This document shows, one piece after another, positions 1-7,670 of a stretch of 43,959 bases of DNA (its first letter is position 1; each line of letters opens with the position of its first letter). Origin of the DNA: Ruminococcus sp. (GTDB lineage: Bacteria; Bacillota; Clostridia; Oscillospirales; Acutalibacteraceae); the NCBI GenBank assembly GCA_017404665.1, contig JAFRBX010000041.1, forward strand, positions 1-43,959, read 5' to 3'. The translations under genes and the position numbers were made by a program. The notes under the pieces are model-generated. The model was not told the origin of the DNA. It saw only the letters and a list, made by a program, of their open reading frames with translations, and made no database searches.

Positions 1-1
1 C

Positions 2-1324
2 GTTTACGCGGTGCGGTGTGAGAGCCCGCTGATCGTCGGTCAGGGTCAGGACGAGGTGTTCATCGCCTCCGACGTACCCGCCATCATCAAATATACCAAG
101 AACTACTATCTGCTCGAACAGGGCGAGATCGCCATTTTGAAAGATGGCAGCGCAGAATTTCGCTCCCTGCACGGCAGACCGCTCAAAAAGGAATTGCTCT
201 TCGCCGACTGGGACGAGGACAGCGCCGAGAAGGGCGGTTATCCGCACTATATGCTCAAGGAGATCCACGAGCAGCCCACGGCTGTCAAAACGACGATCAC
301 GCCGCGCATCGAGGACGGTCTGCCAAACCTGTCCGAGTGTGGTATCATCTTCGGAACGCTGAGAAATCTGAAAAACATCTTCATTGTTGCCTGCGGCACC
401 GCCATGCACGCGGGAATGGTCGGCAAATATGTCATCGAAAAGCTCGCGCGCGTTTCCGTGACGGTCGATATCGCCTCTGAGTTCCGCTATCGCGACCCGC
501 TGCTGACACACGACGACCTGATCATCATTATCAGCCAGAGCGGCGAGACCGCCGACAGCAAGGCGGTACTGAGCCTTGCCAAGTCACGCGGCGCCAAGAC
601 GCTCGCGATCGTCAACGTCAAAGGCAGCTCCATCGCCAGAGAAGCCGACATGGTCATCTACACCCATGCGGGTCCCGAGATCGCCGTCGCCTCCACCAAG
701 GCGTATATGGTCCAGCTTGCGGTCATGTATCTTTTCGCCTTTGAAACGGCTCTCGCCAAGGGCAAGCTTGAAGAGAAGGAATGCCGCAGACTGACTGCCG
801 AGCTCCTCAAAATGCCCGACATCATTGAGAAAACGATCAACAAGGTCGTGGATATATGCCAGTTTGTTTCCACCAAGCTGATCACCGCCGACAGCCTACT
901 GTATATCGGCAGGGGACTTGACTATGCTCTCTCGATGGAAGGCTCCTTAAAGCTCAAGGAGATCAGCTATATCCATTCCGAGAGCTACGCCGCGGGCGAG
1001 CTCAAGCACGGCACGATCTCGCTGATCACGGAGGGTATGCCCGTGATCGCTGTCGCGACCCAGAACACCCTGCTCGAAAAAACCGTCAGCAATATCAAAG
1101 AGGTCAAGGCACGCGGCGCGATGACGATCGTGATTTGTGACGAGCGCGCGGATATCGACGCGGACGCGGTCGATTACATGATCCGTATTCCGAAGATCAA
1201 CGAGACTTTGATGCCAATGGTCGCGACGGTGCCCATGCAGCTTCTCGCCTACTATACCTCGGTCAACAAGGGCAACGACGTCGATAAACCCCGCAACCTC
1301 GCCAAATCCGTAACGGTTGAGTAG
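2..1324 (+). CDS. glmS: glutamine--fructose-6-phosphate aminotransferase, C-terminal part (5' end outside window)
   Basis: GlmS makes glucosamine-6-phosphate from fructose-6-phosphate and glutamine, the first step to UDP-GlcNAc and cell wall. The reading frame is open from base 2 (VYAVRCESPLIVG...), so the GTG at 11 is an internal Val and not a start. The family is about 600 residues; here about 440 are visible, so the Cys1 glutaminase nucleophile and most of the N-terminal domain lie upstream. Both SIS isomerase domains are present: CGTAMHAG, SQSGETADS and ASTKAY in the first, and SLKLKEISYIHSESYAAGELKHG in the second. The C-terminus (DKPRNLAKSVTVE) is canonical. The gene fits the nitrogen theme of the region because it consumes glutamine. 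The 5' leader, where a glmS ribozyme would sit, is not in the window. Confidence 0.97.
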   Translation, partial: VYAVRCESPLIVGQGQDEVFIASDVPAIIKYTKNYYLLEQGEIAILKDGSAEFRSLHGRPLKKELLFADWDEDSAEKGGYPHYMLKEIHEQPTAVKTTITPRIEDGLPNLSECGIIFGTLRNLKNIFIVACGTAMHAGMVGKYVIEKLARVSVTVDIASEFRYRDPLLTHDDLIIIISQSGETADSKAVLSLAKSRGAKTLAIVNVKGSSIAREADMVIYTHAGPEIAVASTKAYMVQLAVMYLFAFETALAKGKLEEKECRRLTAELLKMPDIIEKTINKVVDICQFVSTKLITADSLLYIGRGLDYALSMEGSLKLKEISYIHSESYAAGELKHGTISLITEGMPVIAVATQNTLLEKTVSNIKEVKARGAMTIVICDERADIDADAVDYMIRIPKINETLMPMVATVPMQLLAYYTSVNKGNDVDKPRNLAKSVTVE

Positions 1325-1344
1325 TCAGCTTCCCCTCGGGAAGG

Positions 1345-1520
1345 TTAAAATGCCGTAGGCAATTCATGGCGAAGCCAAATCTTGCCGCAGGCAAATCGTG
1401 CTGTAGGCAATTCATGCACGAAGTGCAAATCATTGATGAATTGACAGCAGAGCTGTCATGAATTGCGCCGCCGGCGCATGATTTGATTTCATCATGATTT
1501 GAATCGCATAGCGATTCATG
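1345..1520. repeat. array of mini-palindromes with constant spacers
   Basis: The stretch after glmS is a run of short inverted repeats with 3-6 bp stems. Several have GNA triloops: GCC-GTA-GGC, GGC-GAA-GCC, GCC-GCA-GGC, GCAC-GAA-GTGC. Longer ones follow: GACAGC-AGA-GCTGTC, GCGCCG-CCGGCGC and ATCGCATAGCGAT. They are joined by near-constant AAATC or AATTCAT spacers at roughly 20-bp intervals. Stems differ between units while spacers stay the same, so this is not simple tandem duplication. It ends in a C6/G6 palindrome (CCCCCC-ACGA-GGGGGG). No gene is visible. Confidence 0.75.
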
Positions 1521-1547
1521 CCCCCCACGAGGGGGGAAGGTTTTTTG

Positions 1548-1583
1548 AAAAAAATACAGACCCCGTCGCAAAGCGGGGTCTGT
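1548..1583 (-). terminator. intrinsic terminator of the candidate small RNA
   Basis: On the minus strand a 10-bp stem (ACAGACCCCG / CGGGGTCTGT, 8-nt loop) is followed by A then seven T. The plus strand lacks a T tract, so the orientation is clear. No minus-strand gene precedes it, which is why a non-coding transcript is proposed. Confidence 0.85.
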
Positions 1584-1738
1584 AAACCAAAGGGGAGTGT
1601 GTGCAAGTTTTCTTTTGGCAATAATGTTGATGAAGTATGTATTGTTTGAAGAAATCTCCCCTAAAGTCCGTGTTGATCCTGATCAGCGGTGACAGATCAG
1701 GATAACGAAAAAAGAAGGGTTTTGGGATTCCAAAACAG

Positions 1739-1788
1739 CAAAAAAGACGCCTTGAACCCCTTGGGGGATTCAAGACGCCTTTGTCTTT
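1739..1788 (-). promoter_or_regulatory. ANTAR-type antitermination leader of the candidate small RNA
   Basis: Minus strand: stem AAGAC, loop AAAGGC, stem GTCTT at 1787-1772. This overlaps the 5' arm of a 17-bp terminator stem (1744-1781) that is followed by six T. The terminator pairs fully only on the minus strand, where two positions are G-U; on the plus strand they would be A-C mismatches. This fixes the direction of transcription. Confidence 0.7.
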
Positions 1789-1797
1789 ACTGTCTGC

Positions 1798-1826
1798 ATT
1801 ATACGCTCCGACAAACCGATTGTCAA
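1798..1826 (-). promoter_or_regulatory. sigma-A promoter of the candidate small RNA
   Basis: TTGACA (minus strand, 1826-1821), 17-bp spacer, TATAAT (1803-1798). Perfect consensus hexamers; nearly the same arrangement as the glnN promoter. Confidence 0.8.
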
Positions 1827-1868
1827 GTCTTTTTATAAAATTATTTTAACGCTTTGATGTGCGAAAGA

Positions 1869-1897
1869 TTGACACGGCACCTCGATAATGTTATGAT
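1869..1897 (+). promoter_or_regulatory. promoter of the glnA-like gene
   Basis: TTGACA 1869-1874, 17-bp spacer, TATGAT 1892-1897. Transcription would start near 1904, giving a leader of only about 29 nt with no antitermination hairpin, unlike the neighbouring nitrogen genes. Confidence 0.75.
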
Positions 1898-1932
1898 ACA
1901 CACAGAGCGATTTGATTAAAGAGGGTGTCACC

Positions 1933-3141
1933 GTGACAACGGAAGAAAACCAGATCATGCAGTATATCGAGGAAGAGGACGTCAAGTTCATCCGCCTTGC
2001 TTTTTGCGATATTTTCGGCGTACAAAAGAATATATCAGTCCAACCTACGGAGCTCCACAGAGCGTTTGAAAAGGGCTATCCGATCGACGCCTCTTACGTT
2101 GCGGGCTTCGGCGGCGATTACGGCGTAGACGTTTGGCTTCATCCCGAAGCAGATACCGTTTCCGTCCTCCCGTGGCGGCCTGAGCACGGCAAGGTGATCC
2201 GTATGTTCTGCTCACTTTGCTATGCCGACGGCAAGCTAATCGAGGCTGATACGCGTTCTTTGCTGCGCGGCGCCGTGGAATATGCCCGTCAAAAGGGCTA
2301 TCGGTTCCACTTTAAGTCCGAGATGCAATTCTATCTCTTCAAGACCGATGATAGCGGCAATCGCACCTATACGCCCTACGATCACGCGGGCTATATGGAT
2401 ATCGCACCGCTCGATAAGGGCGAGAACATCCGCCGCGAGGTATGTCTGACGCTGGAGCAGATGGGGATCATGCCCGAAAGCTCTCACCATGAGGCGGGAC
2501 CCGGTCAGAATGAGATCGACTTCAAGTATGCACACGCCCTGCCCTCAGCCGATAATACAAGCACCTTTATCTCCGTCGTCCGCACGATCGCCGCGCGCAA
2601 CGGTCTGTTTGCCGATTTTTCGCCGAAGCCGATCTCCGATAAGCCCGGCTCGGCGCTCCATATCAGAATGTCGGTCAAAGCAAAGACCGGCGAGGAAGTC
2701 ACCGATCGAGCCATCGCCGGCATCCTGAAAAACATCGCGGATATGACGATCTTTCTCAATCCGACCGAAAAATCCTTCAAGCGATTCAGCAAGATGAAGG
2801 CGCCGAAGTACATCACATGGTCTGACAAAAACCGCGCTCAGCTGATTTTTGCGACCCGTACCGAGAGCGGCGGCAGATGCTTACAGCTTCGCTCACCCGA
2901 CCCCAACGCCAACCCGTATTTGGCGTTCGCGCTGATGATCTACGCTGCGGTCGACGGCATTGAGAACAACGATCCCCTTCCGCCTTCGACCGATACACAG
3001 CAGCAATACCTTTCCTCCTGTGAGCGAAATGAAGCGGAGCTTCTGCCCGATACCCTTGTCAGGGCACAAAGTGCCGCTGTGAACAGCGACTTCATCAAGA
3101 GGTTCATTCCCGAAAGCATTATCAAAGCATATTGTAGCTGA
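1933..3141 (+). CDS. short glutamine synthetase-family protein (GSI-like)
   Basis: The GTG at 1933 is chosen over the TTG at 1912 because AAGAGGGTG (1919-1927) sits just ahead of it and the product then begins MTTEENQIMQYIEEEDVKFIRL, as in clostridial GlnA. The product is 402 residues against about 440-470 for GSI. The beta-grasp start (RLAFCDIFGVQKNIS) and catalytic core are recognisable: SEMQFYLF, EAGPGQNEIDF, SALHIRMSV, NPTEKSFKRF, RSPDPNANPYLAFALM. Departures from the usual consensus include GSALHIRMS for GSGMHxHxS and LIFAT where an Arg-containing LIRIP is usual. The C-terminal segment is short, so no adenylylation-tyrosine region is seen. It may be a true ammonia-glutamate ligase, a gamma-glutamyl ligase relative, or a regulatory paralogue. 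Confidence 0.85.
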   Translation: MTTEENQIMQYIEEEDVKFIRLAFCDIFGVQKNISVQPTELHRAFEKGYPIDASYVAGFGGDYGVDVWLHPEADTVSVLPWRPEHGKVIRMFCSLCYADGKLIEADTRSLLRGAVEYARQKGYRFHFKSEMQFYLFKTDDSGNRTYTPYDHAGYMDIAPLDKGENIRREVCLTLEQMGIMPESSHHEAGPGQNEIDFKYAHALPSADNTSTFISVVRTIAARNGLFADFSPKPISDKPGSALHIRMSVKAKTGEEVTDRAIAGILKNIADMTIFLNPTEKSFKRFSKMKAPKYITWSDKNRAQLIFATRTESGGRCLQLRSPDPNANPYLAFALMIYAAVDGIENNDPLPPSTDTQQQYLSSCERNEAELLPDTLVRAQSAAVNSDFIKRFIPESIIKAYCS

Positions 3142-3149
3142 TATAACAA

Positions 3150-3337
3150 AAGAGGCTGTCGCAAAACAAAAAATGTCATTCTGAGGCAGCGCCGAAGAAT
3201 CTGAAAGTGCTCGACTTTCCGTTAGATTACACATGATAGGTGTAACCTAATTGGATAAATTGCACTATAAGATTCTTCGCTAAAGCTCAGAATGACACAC
3301 TGAGGGGCTATCGCTATGCTTAGTGCGACAGCCCCTT
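3150..3337. repeat. nested palindromic repeat element
   Basis: Outer inverted ends: AGGCTGTCGC (3152-3161) and GCGACAGCCCC (3325-3335). Inner ends: GTCATTCTGAG (3174-3184) and CTCAGAATGAC (3286-3296). The last 35 bp fold as GGGGCTATCGC...GCGACAGCCCC, fully paired with a G-U on the minus strand, so this end can act as the terminator of dapL. It looks like a MITE-like insertion between convergent genes. Confidence 0.75.
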
Positions 3338-3341
3338 CATT

Positions 3342-4520
3342 TTATCTCAATATCTTTTTGATCCTCTCTACTGCTTCTATCGTATTCTCTCTGTCGCCGA
3401 AGGACGTCAGGCGGAAATAGCCCTCGCCCTGACTGCCGAAGCCCTCGCCGGGTGTTCCGACCACCTGAGCGTTCTCGAGAAGAGTATCAAAAAACTCCCA
3501 GCTCCCCATGCCCTTAGGACATTCGAGCCAGATATACGGCGAGTTTTTACCGCCCGTATAGAATATCCCCAGCTCGTCGAGCGCCTTGGAAATGATCCGC
3601 GCGTTCTCTTTATAGTAGGCAATATTGGCTTTGAATTCTTTCTGCCCTTTCTCGGAGAATACGGCGGCCGCGGCGCACTGAACGGGATAGGACACGCCGT
3701 TGAATTTGGTCGCCTGTCGGCGGTACCAGAGAGCATGGATATTATGACCGTCTCGGATAAGCTTCTTCGGGATCACCGTATAGCCGCAGCGCACACCGGT
3801 AAAGCCTGCTGTCTTTGACAAAGAGCAGAACTCGATCGCGCATTCTCTTGCCCCGTCGATCGCAAAGATCGAGCGCGGACAGTCGTCCTCGATAAACGCT
3901 TCATATGCCGCGTCATAGAGAATGATCGCGTCATGCCCATTGGCATAGTCCACCCATGCTTTGAGCTGTTCGGCATCATACGCCGCGCCGGTGGGATTAT
4001 TCGGGGAGCAAAGGTAGATGATATCCGCGTGAACACTCTCGTCGGGCATCGGGAGAAAACGATTTTCCCTTGTACCGGGCGCATATATGATCCTTCTGCC
4101 TGCCATGATGTTTGCGTCAACATAGACCGGATAGACCGGATCGGGGATCAGCACGGTGTTGTCAGCGCCGAAGATATCGCCGATATTGCCCGTGTCGGAC
4201 TTGGCGCCGTCGCTGATAAAGACTTCATCCGCTCCGACTGTTACCCCAAAGCCTGCGTAATATTTCGCGACAGCCTCGCGTACAAAGTCATAGCCCTCAT
4301 ACTCGGGATAGCCCTTGAAGGTCTCTTTGAGGCTCAGCTCTCCCGCGCCGACCTTCATCGCCTGTACAGCAGTGCGCGGCAGAGGGAGCGTCACATCGCC
4401 GATACCGAGTCGGATGAGCTTTTGGTCGGGATGAGCGGCGGCATACGCCGAGGTTTTCTTCGCTATCTCAGCAAAGAGATAGTTCGGGACCAAGTTATCA
4501 AAATTTCGATTGATTTTCAT
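3342..4520 (-). CDS. dapL: LL-diaminopimelate aminotransferase
   Basis: DapL converts tetrahydrodipicolinate directly to LL-diaminopimelate with glutamate as amino donor. It is a one-step bypass in lysine and peptidoglycan synthesis, and dapF, the next enzyme, lies at the end of this window. The start is the ATG at 4520 (MKINRNFDNLVPNYLF) with GGAAGGAA just upstream, giving 392 residues, the usual length of about 390-410. Fold-type I PLP features: RLGIGDVTLPLP, SDGAKSDTGN, PDPVYPVYVD, SPNNPTG, the PLP-lysine region SLSKTAGFTGVRCGY, and FRLTSFG near the C-terminus. It lies 57 bp after nitR on the same strand with only a repeat between, so cotranscription with nitR is likely. Confidence 0.96.
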   Translation of the reverse strand: MKINRNFDNLVPNYLFAEIAKKTSAYAAAHPDQKLIRLGIGDVTLPLPRTAVQAMKVGAGELSLKETFKGYPEYEGYDFVREAVAKYYAGFGVTVGADEVFISDGAKSDTGNIGDIFGADNTVLIPDPVYPVYVDANIMAGRRIIYAPGTRENRFLPMPDESVHADIIYLCSPNNPTGAAYDAEQLKAWVDYANGHDAIILYDAAYEAFIEDDCPRSIFAIDGARECAIEFCSLSKTAGFTGVRCGYTVIPKKLIRDGHNIHALWYRRQATKFNGVSYPVQCAAAAVFSEKGQKEFKANIAYYKENARIISKALDELGIFYTGGKNSPYIWLECPKGMGSWEFFDTLLENAQVVGTPGEGFGSQGEGYFRLTSFGDRENTIEAVERIKKILR

Positions 4521-4536
4521 GTTGTTTCCTTCCTTG

Positions 4537-4579
4537 TTCGGTTGAGATTGCCACAGCCCTAACGGGCTTCGCAATGACT
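4537..4579. repeat. GTCATTGCGA...TGGCAATCTC palindromic repeat, copy 1
   Basis: On the minus strand it reads TAGTCATTGCGAAGCCC, a short loop, then GGGCTGTGGCAATCTCAACC. It fills the nitR-dapL gap, and its TAG is the stop codon of nitR. The copy at 33096-33140 is nearly identical. Confidence 0.85.
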
Positions 4580-5162
4580 ATTTTAAGTATCGGTCGATTA
4601 CGATCTGAGCCGCCTGTCGCTTGGTGATGCCTGCGTTCATCGCCTGTTTTTCGATATACTGATGCGCGTCGCTTTCGCTCATATCTTCGTTGTCGATCAA
4701 AAACCATTTTGCCTTGTTGACGATGCGGATCTCTTGGAGCTTGTCCTCGGCCTTGCCTGCCTTTTTCTGTACCGTCCTGAGCATTTCACGCGCGGAGATC
4801 AGGAGCGATACAGCCTGCAGGATCGTCTGCTGAGAGGACGGCTTGCGAACGACAAAAACACCGTGAGAGACCGTCCTTTGCATGATATCCTCATACACGT
4901 CGGAGGACGCGAAAATCACCGCCAGCGTGCCGATATGCTCGGTCACATCGATGCACAGGCGCGAGCCGAACTCGTCTTTAAGCGGCGCGTTGACGATGAC
5001 AAAATCATAGCGCTTCTCCGTCAGGTTTCGCCTCGCCTCGCCCGCGTTCGTCACATGATCGGTATGAAAATTCCTTTGGCGCAGAAGGGAGCTTATCTCT
5101 TGCATAAACCTTTCAGACGACGAGACCACCATCGCCTGATAGCGCAGTTGTTCTAAAGACAT
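4578..5162 (-). CDS. nitR: ANTAR-domain RNA-binding antiterminator with degenerate receiver (NitR-like)
   Basis: The start is the ATG at 5162 (MSLEQLRYQAMVV) with AAGGGAGAT ahead, giving 194 residues. Residues 1-120 form a receiver-like domain without the phosphorylation set: Asn58 (VIVNAPL) replaces the acceptor Asp and the acidic pair after strand 1 is SSS, though the conserved Lys remains (VVRKPSS). A helical linker follows. The ANTAR domain (about 133-193) has KAKWFLIDNEDMSESDAHQYIEKQAM and RQAAQIVIDRYLK. ANTAR proteins bind small RNA hairpins and block terminators; clostridial NitR encoded beside glnA is the closest precedent. Its own leader carries the same hairpin as glnN, amtB and purF, which suggests autoregulation. 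Without a phospho-site the signal is probably a partner protein or ligand. Confidence 0.88.
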   Translation of the reverse strand: MSLEQLRYQAMVVSSSERFMQEISSLLRQRNFHTDHVTNAGEARRNLTEKRYDFVIVNAPLKDEFGSRLCIDVTEHIGTLAVIFASSDVYEDIMQRTVSHGVFVVRKPSSQQTILQAVSLLISAREMLRTVQKKAGKAEDKLQEIRIVNKAKWFLIDNEDMSESDAHQYIEKQAMNAGITKRQAAQIVIDRYLK

Positions 5163-5209
5163 ATCTCCCTTCACCCCTTTTATACCGTACACGGAAGTAC
5201 GATCAACGT

Positions 5210-5258
5210 AAAAAGGCGCTATTCGGGCACGAGCTCCCAAATAAACGCCTTTGTTTAT
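5210..5258 (-). promoter_or_regulatory. ANTAR-type antitermination leader of nitR
   Basis: Minus strand: stem ATAAAC, loop AAAGGC, stem GTTTAT (5258-5241), six perfect pairs. It overlaps the 5' arm of a terminator, AAAGGCG ... CGCCTTTTT (5252-5210), with an inner AUUUGGG/CCCGAAU stem. The stem differs from that of glnN at paired positions while the loop is unchanged, which is compensatory variation. Confidence 0.78.
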
Positions 5259-5265
5259 CGTGCAT

Positions 5266-5294
5266 ATTATAGCATTACTCGCATAATATGTCAA
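5266..5294 (-). promoter_or_regulatory. promoter of nitR-dapL
   Basis: TTGACA (5294-5289), 17-bp spacer, TATAAT (5271-5266) on the minus strand; perfect consensus. Confidence 0.85.
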
Positions 5295-5348
5295 TCGTTT
5301 AAAACTTCAAAGCGTTAAATTTTTTTGATAATTTTTTCACGATTACTC

Positions 5349-5377
5349 TTGACAAACGAAAAGTCGGGGCGTATAAT
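5349..5377 (+). promoter_or_regulatory. promoter of glnN
   Basis: TTGACA 5349-5354, 17-bp spacer, TATAAT 5372-5377. The nitR promoter lies divergently about 55 bp away. Confidence 0.87.
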
Positions 5378-5387
5378 GCGTGCTGTA

Positions 5388-5441
5388 AAGACAAAGGCGT
5401 TTTGAACCTGTGTGGTTTGAAACGCCTTTGTCTATTTCTTT
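5388..5441 (+). promoter_or_regulatory. ANTAR-type antitermination leader of glnN
   Basis: Hairpin AAGAC-(AAAGGC)-GTTTT at 5388-5403. The alternative is a 20-bp terminator stem (5389-5408 with 5414-5433, loop TGTGT), pairing throughout with two G-U, then ATTTCTTT. The small hairpin and the terminator share bases, so only one can form. Confidence 0.8.
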
Positions 5442-5460
5442 ATGAAAAGGAGAAGGTATT

Positions 5461-7554
5461 ATGGCAAACGTAGCAGAATATTTCGGAAGTCTGGTATTTG
5501 ACGACAAGACGATGAAAGAGCGGCTGGATCCCAAGATCTACAAGCAGCTCCGCAAAACGATCGACGACGGCGAGCAGCTGAATATTCAGGTAGCGAACGC
5601 CGTAGCCGCGGCATTGAAGGAATGGGCGGTCGAGAAGGGTGCGACCCATTACACCCACTGGTTCCAGCCGCTGACCGGTATCACCGCCGAGAAGCATGAC
5701 AGCTTTATCACTCCCTCTCCCGATGGCAGAGTGATCATGGAATTCTCCGGCAAGGAGCTGATCAAGGGCGAGCCCGACGCGTCCTCGTTCCCATCGGGCG
5801 GTCTGCGCGCGACCTTTGAAGCAAGAGGCTATACCGCGTGGGACCCCACCTCCTACGCTTTCATCAAGGGCAAGACCCTTTGTATCCCCACCGCGTTCGC
5901 TTCCTACAGCTCCGACGCGCTGGATAAGAAAACCCCGCTGTTGCGCTCCATGCAGGCGCTGAATATCCAGGCAATGCGCGTGTTAAAGCTCTTCGGCAAC
6001 GATGACGTCAAGCGCGTCGTCACCTCTGTCGGTCCCGAGCAGGAATATTTCCTTGTTCCCAAGGAGCTGTACGCAAAGCGCAAGGATTTGATCTATACTG
6101 GCCGCACGCTCTTCGGAGCGCGTCCTCCTAAGGGTCAGGAGCTCGACGATCACTACTTCGGTACCATCAAGCCGCGCGTCCTCGCGTATATGGAGGATCT
6201 CAACGATGAGTTGTGGAAGCTCGGGATCCTCGCAAAAACCCAGCATAACGAGGTCGCTCCGGCACAGCATGAGCTGGCTCCCATCTACACGACGACCAAC
6301 GTCGCGACAGATCACAACCAGCTGACCATGGAGATCATGCAGAAGGTCGCGGAGCGCCACGGTCTGGTATGTCTGCTGCATGAAAAGCCCTTCAAGGGCG
6401 TGAACGGCTCGGGCAAGCACAACAACTGGTCGATCGGTACGGATACCGGCGTCAACCTGCTCACTCCCGGTGAGACGCCGTTTGAGAACGTGCAGTTCCT
6501 GCTGTTCCTCGTAGCGGTCATCAAGGCGGTCGACGAGTATCAGGATCTGCTGAGATTGTCCGTCGCGACCGCGGGCAACGATCACCGCTTAGGCGCGAAT
6601 GAAGCGCCGCCCGCCGTCATCTCCATCTTCCTCGGCGACGAGCTGACCGCTGTACTGGACGCGATCGAGAACGATACCGAGTATGAGGGCACAAAGAAGA
6701 AATACATGAAGCTCGGCGTTGACGTTCTGCCGCGATTCAGACGCGATACCACCGACCGCAACCGCACCTCGCCCTTCGCGTTTACAGGCAATAAGTTTGA
6801 GTTCCGCATGCTCGGCTCCTCTAACTCCATCGCCTGCTGTAACATGATGCTCAACTCCGCTGTCGCGGATGTCTTGAAGCAGTTTGCGGATGTGCTGGAG
6901 GATTCCGAGGACTTTGAAAACGATGTTCACACCCTGATCCGCAAGACGATCAAGGAGCATAAGCGCATCATCTTCAACGGCAACGGCTATGACGACGCCT
7001 GGATCGAAGAAGCCGAGAAGCGCGGTCTCTCCAATCTCAAAACGACTGCCGACGCGATGCCGCATCTGCTGGACGAAAAGAATGTTGCGATGCTGACCGC
7101 TCACAAGGTATTTACCGTCGCTGAGCTTGAGAGCCGCATGGAGATCATGCTCGAGAACTATGTCAAGCAGGTCAACATCGAAGCGCTGACGATGGTGGAT
7201 ATGACCGGCAAGCAGATCATCCCCGCGATCGAGACCTATCTGATGAAGCTCTTGAAGAATGTTTCCATGAAGAAGGCGATCTCTCCCGATATCAGCTGTG
7301 CTTATGAAACCACTAACATCGAGAAGCTCTCCGCCGCCTGTGACGAGATGAGCGCCAACGCGGGTATCCTCGAGCGTTTGGTAGATCACCTCGCGCATAT
7401 CGACGATATCGTAGAGCAAGCGAACTTCGTCCGCGATGAACTCCTGCCGCAGATGGATACACTGCGCAACTATGCCGACGCGGCAGAAGCGGTCGTTGAC
7501 GCTGAGATCTGGCCGCTGCCGACCTACGGCGAGCTGCTCTTCGGAGTAAGATGA
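5461..7554 (+). CDS. glnN: glutamine synthetase type III
   Basis: Makes glutamine from glutamate, ammonia and ATP in the cytoplasm. The ATG at 5461 has AGGAGAAGG ahead; 697 residues, the GSIII size, far larger than GSI. GSIII signatures: SSFPSGG near 108, EQEYFLV near 193, [12 protein letters not shown] near 263, [17 protein letters not shown] near 308-324, LGANEAPP, and [20 protein letters not shown] enzymes are not adenylylated, so control must lie elsewhere, here plausibly in the antitermination leader. amtB follows 116 bp downstream with no clear promoter, so glnN-amtB is a likely operon. A second GSIII gene lies at 40477-42573. Confidence 0.97.
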   Translation: MANVAEYFGSLVFDDKTMKERLDPKIYKQLRKTIDDGEQLNIQVANAVAAALKEWAVEKGATHYTHWFQPLTGITAEKHDSFITPSPDGRVIMEFSGKELIKGEPDASSFPSGGLRATFEARGYTAWDPTSYAFIKGKTLCIPTAFASYSSDALDKKTPLLRSMQALNIQAMRVLKLFGNDDVKRVVTSVGPEQEYFLVPKELYAKRKDLIYTGRTLFGARPPKGQELDDHYFGTIKPRVLAYMEDLNDELWKLGILAKTQHNEVAPAQHELAPIYTTTNVATDHNQLTMEIMQKVAERHGLVCLLHEKPFKGVNGSGKHNNWSIGTDTGVNLLTPGETPFENVQFLLFLVAVIKAVDEYQDLLRLSVATAGNDHRLGANEAPPAVISIFLGDELTAVLDAIENDTEYEGTKKKYMKLGVDVLPRFRRDTTDRNRTSPFAFTGNKFEFRMLGSSNSIACCNMMLNSAVADVLKQFADVLEDSEDFENDVHTLIRKTIKEHKRIIFNGNGYDDAWIEEAEKRGLSNLKTTADAMPHLLDEKNVAMLTAHKVFTVAELESRMEIMLENYVKQVNIEALTMVDMTGKQIIPAIETYLMKLLKNVSMKKAISPDISCAYETTNIEKLSAACDEMSANAGILERLVDHLAHIDDIVEQANFVRDELLPQMDTLRNYADAAEAVVDAEIWPLPTYGELLFGVR

Positions 7555-7609
7555 GTTAGAAATAAGAACTAAGAAAGAAGAAATATGAACTTCTTAGCTG
7601 ATTGACAAT

Positions 7610-7650
7610 GTACAAAGGCGTACTCTGCTTTCGCGGGGTACGCCTCATTT
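7610..7650 (+). promoter_or_regulatory. ANTAR-type antitermination leader between glnN and amtB
   Basis: Hairpin GTAC-(AAAGGC)-GTAC at 7610-7623. The alternative is a 13-bp stem, AGGCGTACTCTGC / GCGGGGTACGCCT (7616-7645, loop TTTC), then CATTTCATATTT, a weak T tract. A TTGACA at 7603 has no -10 at proper spacing, so this looks like an internal attenuator on readthrough from glnN. Confidence 0.7.
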
Positions 7651-7670
7651 CATATTTGGAAGGTGAAACT

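Larger units (their letters stand above)
1548..1791 (-). ncRNA. candidate ~245-nt small RNA with an ANTAR-type hairpin at its 5' end
   Basis: A consensus promoter (TTGACA 1821-1826, 17 bp, TATAAT 1798-1803, minus strand) fires away from glnA. The transcript would begin near 1791 with the AAAGGC-loop hairpin found in the nitR, glnN and amtB leaders, followed by a terminator and T tract. Further hairpins follow: GTTTTGG/CCAAAAC near 1720-1737 with a T tract, ATCCTGATC/GATCAGGAT near 1676-1705, and a strong final terminator at 1548-1583. No convincing coding sequence lies downstream; the frames that are open run through the hairpins. It could be a regulatory RNA made only when NitR antitermination occurs, or a decoy that binds NitR. 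A decayed gene that kept its leader is also possible. Confidence 0.55.

Noticed and set aside
1-100. glmS ribozyme
   Set aside because: It would lie upstream of the glmS start, which is outside the window.
1430-1773. Minus-strand small open frames in the glmS-glnA gap
   Set aside because: Their sequence follows repeat palindromes and terminator stems; better explained by a non-coding transcript.
1912-1932. TTG at 1912 as start of the glnA-like gene
   Set aside because: It leaves almost no leader after the promoter, and the AAGAGGGTG ribosome site lies inside that extension, pointing to the GTG at 1933.
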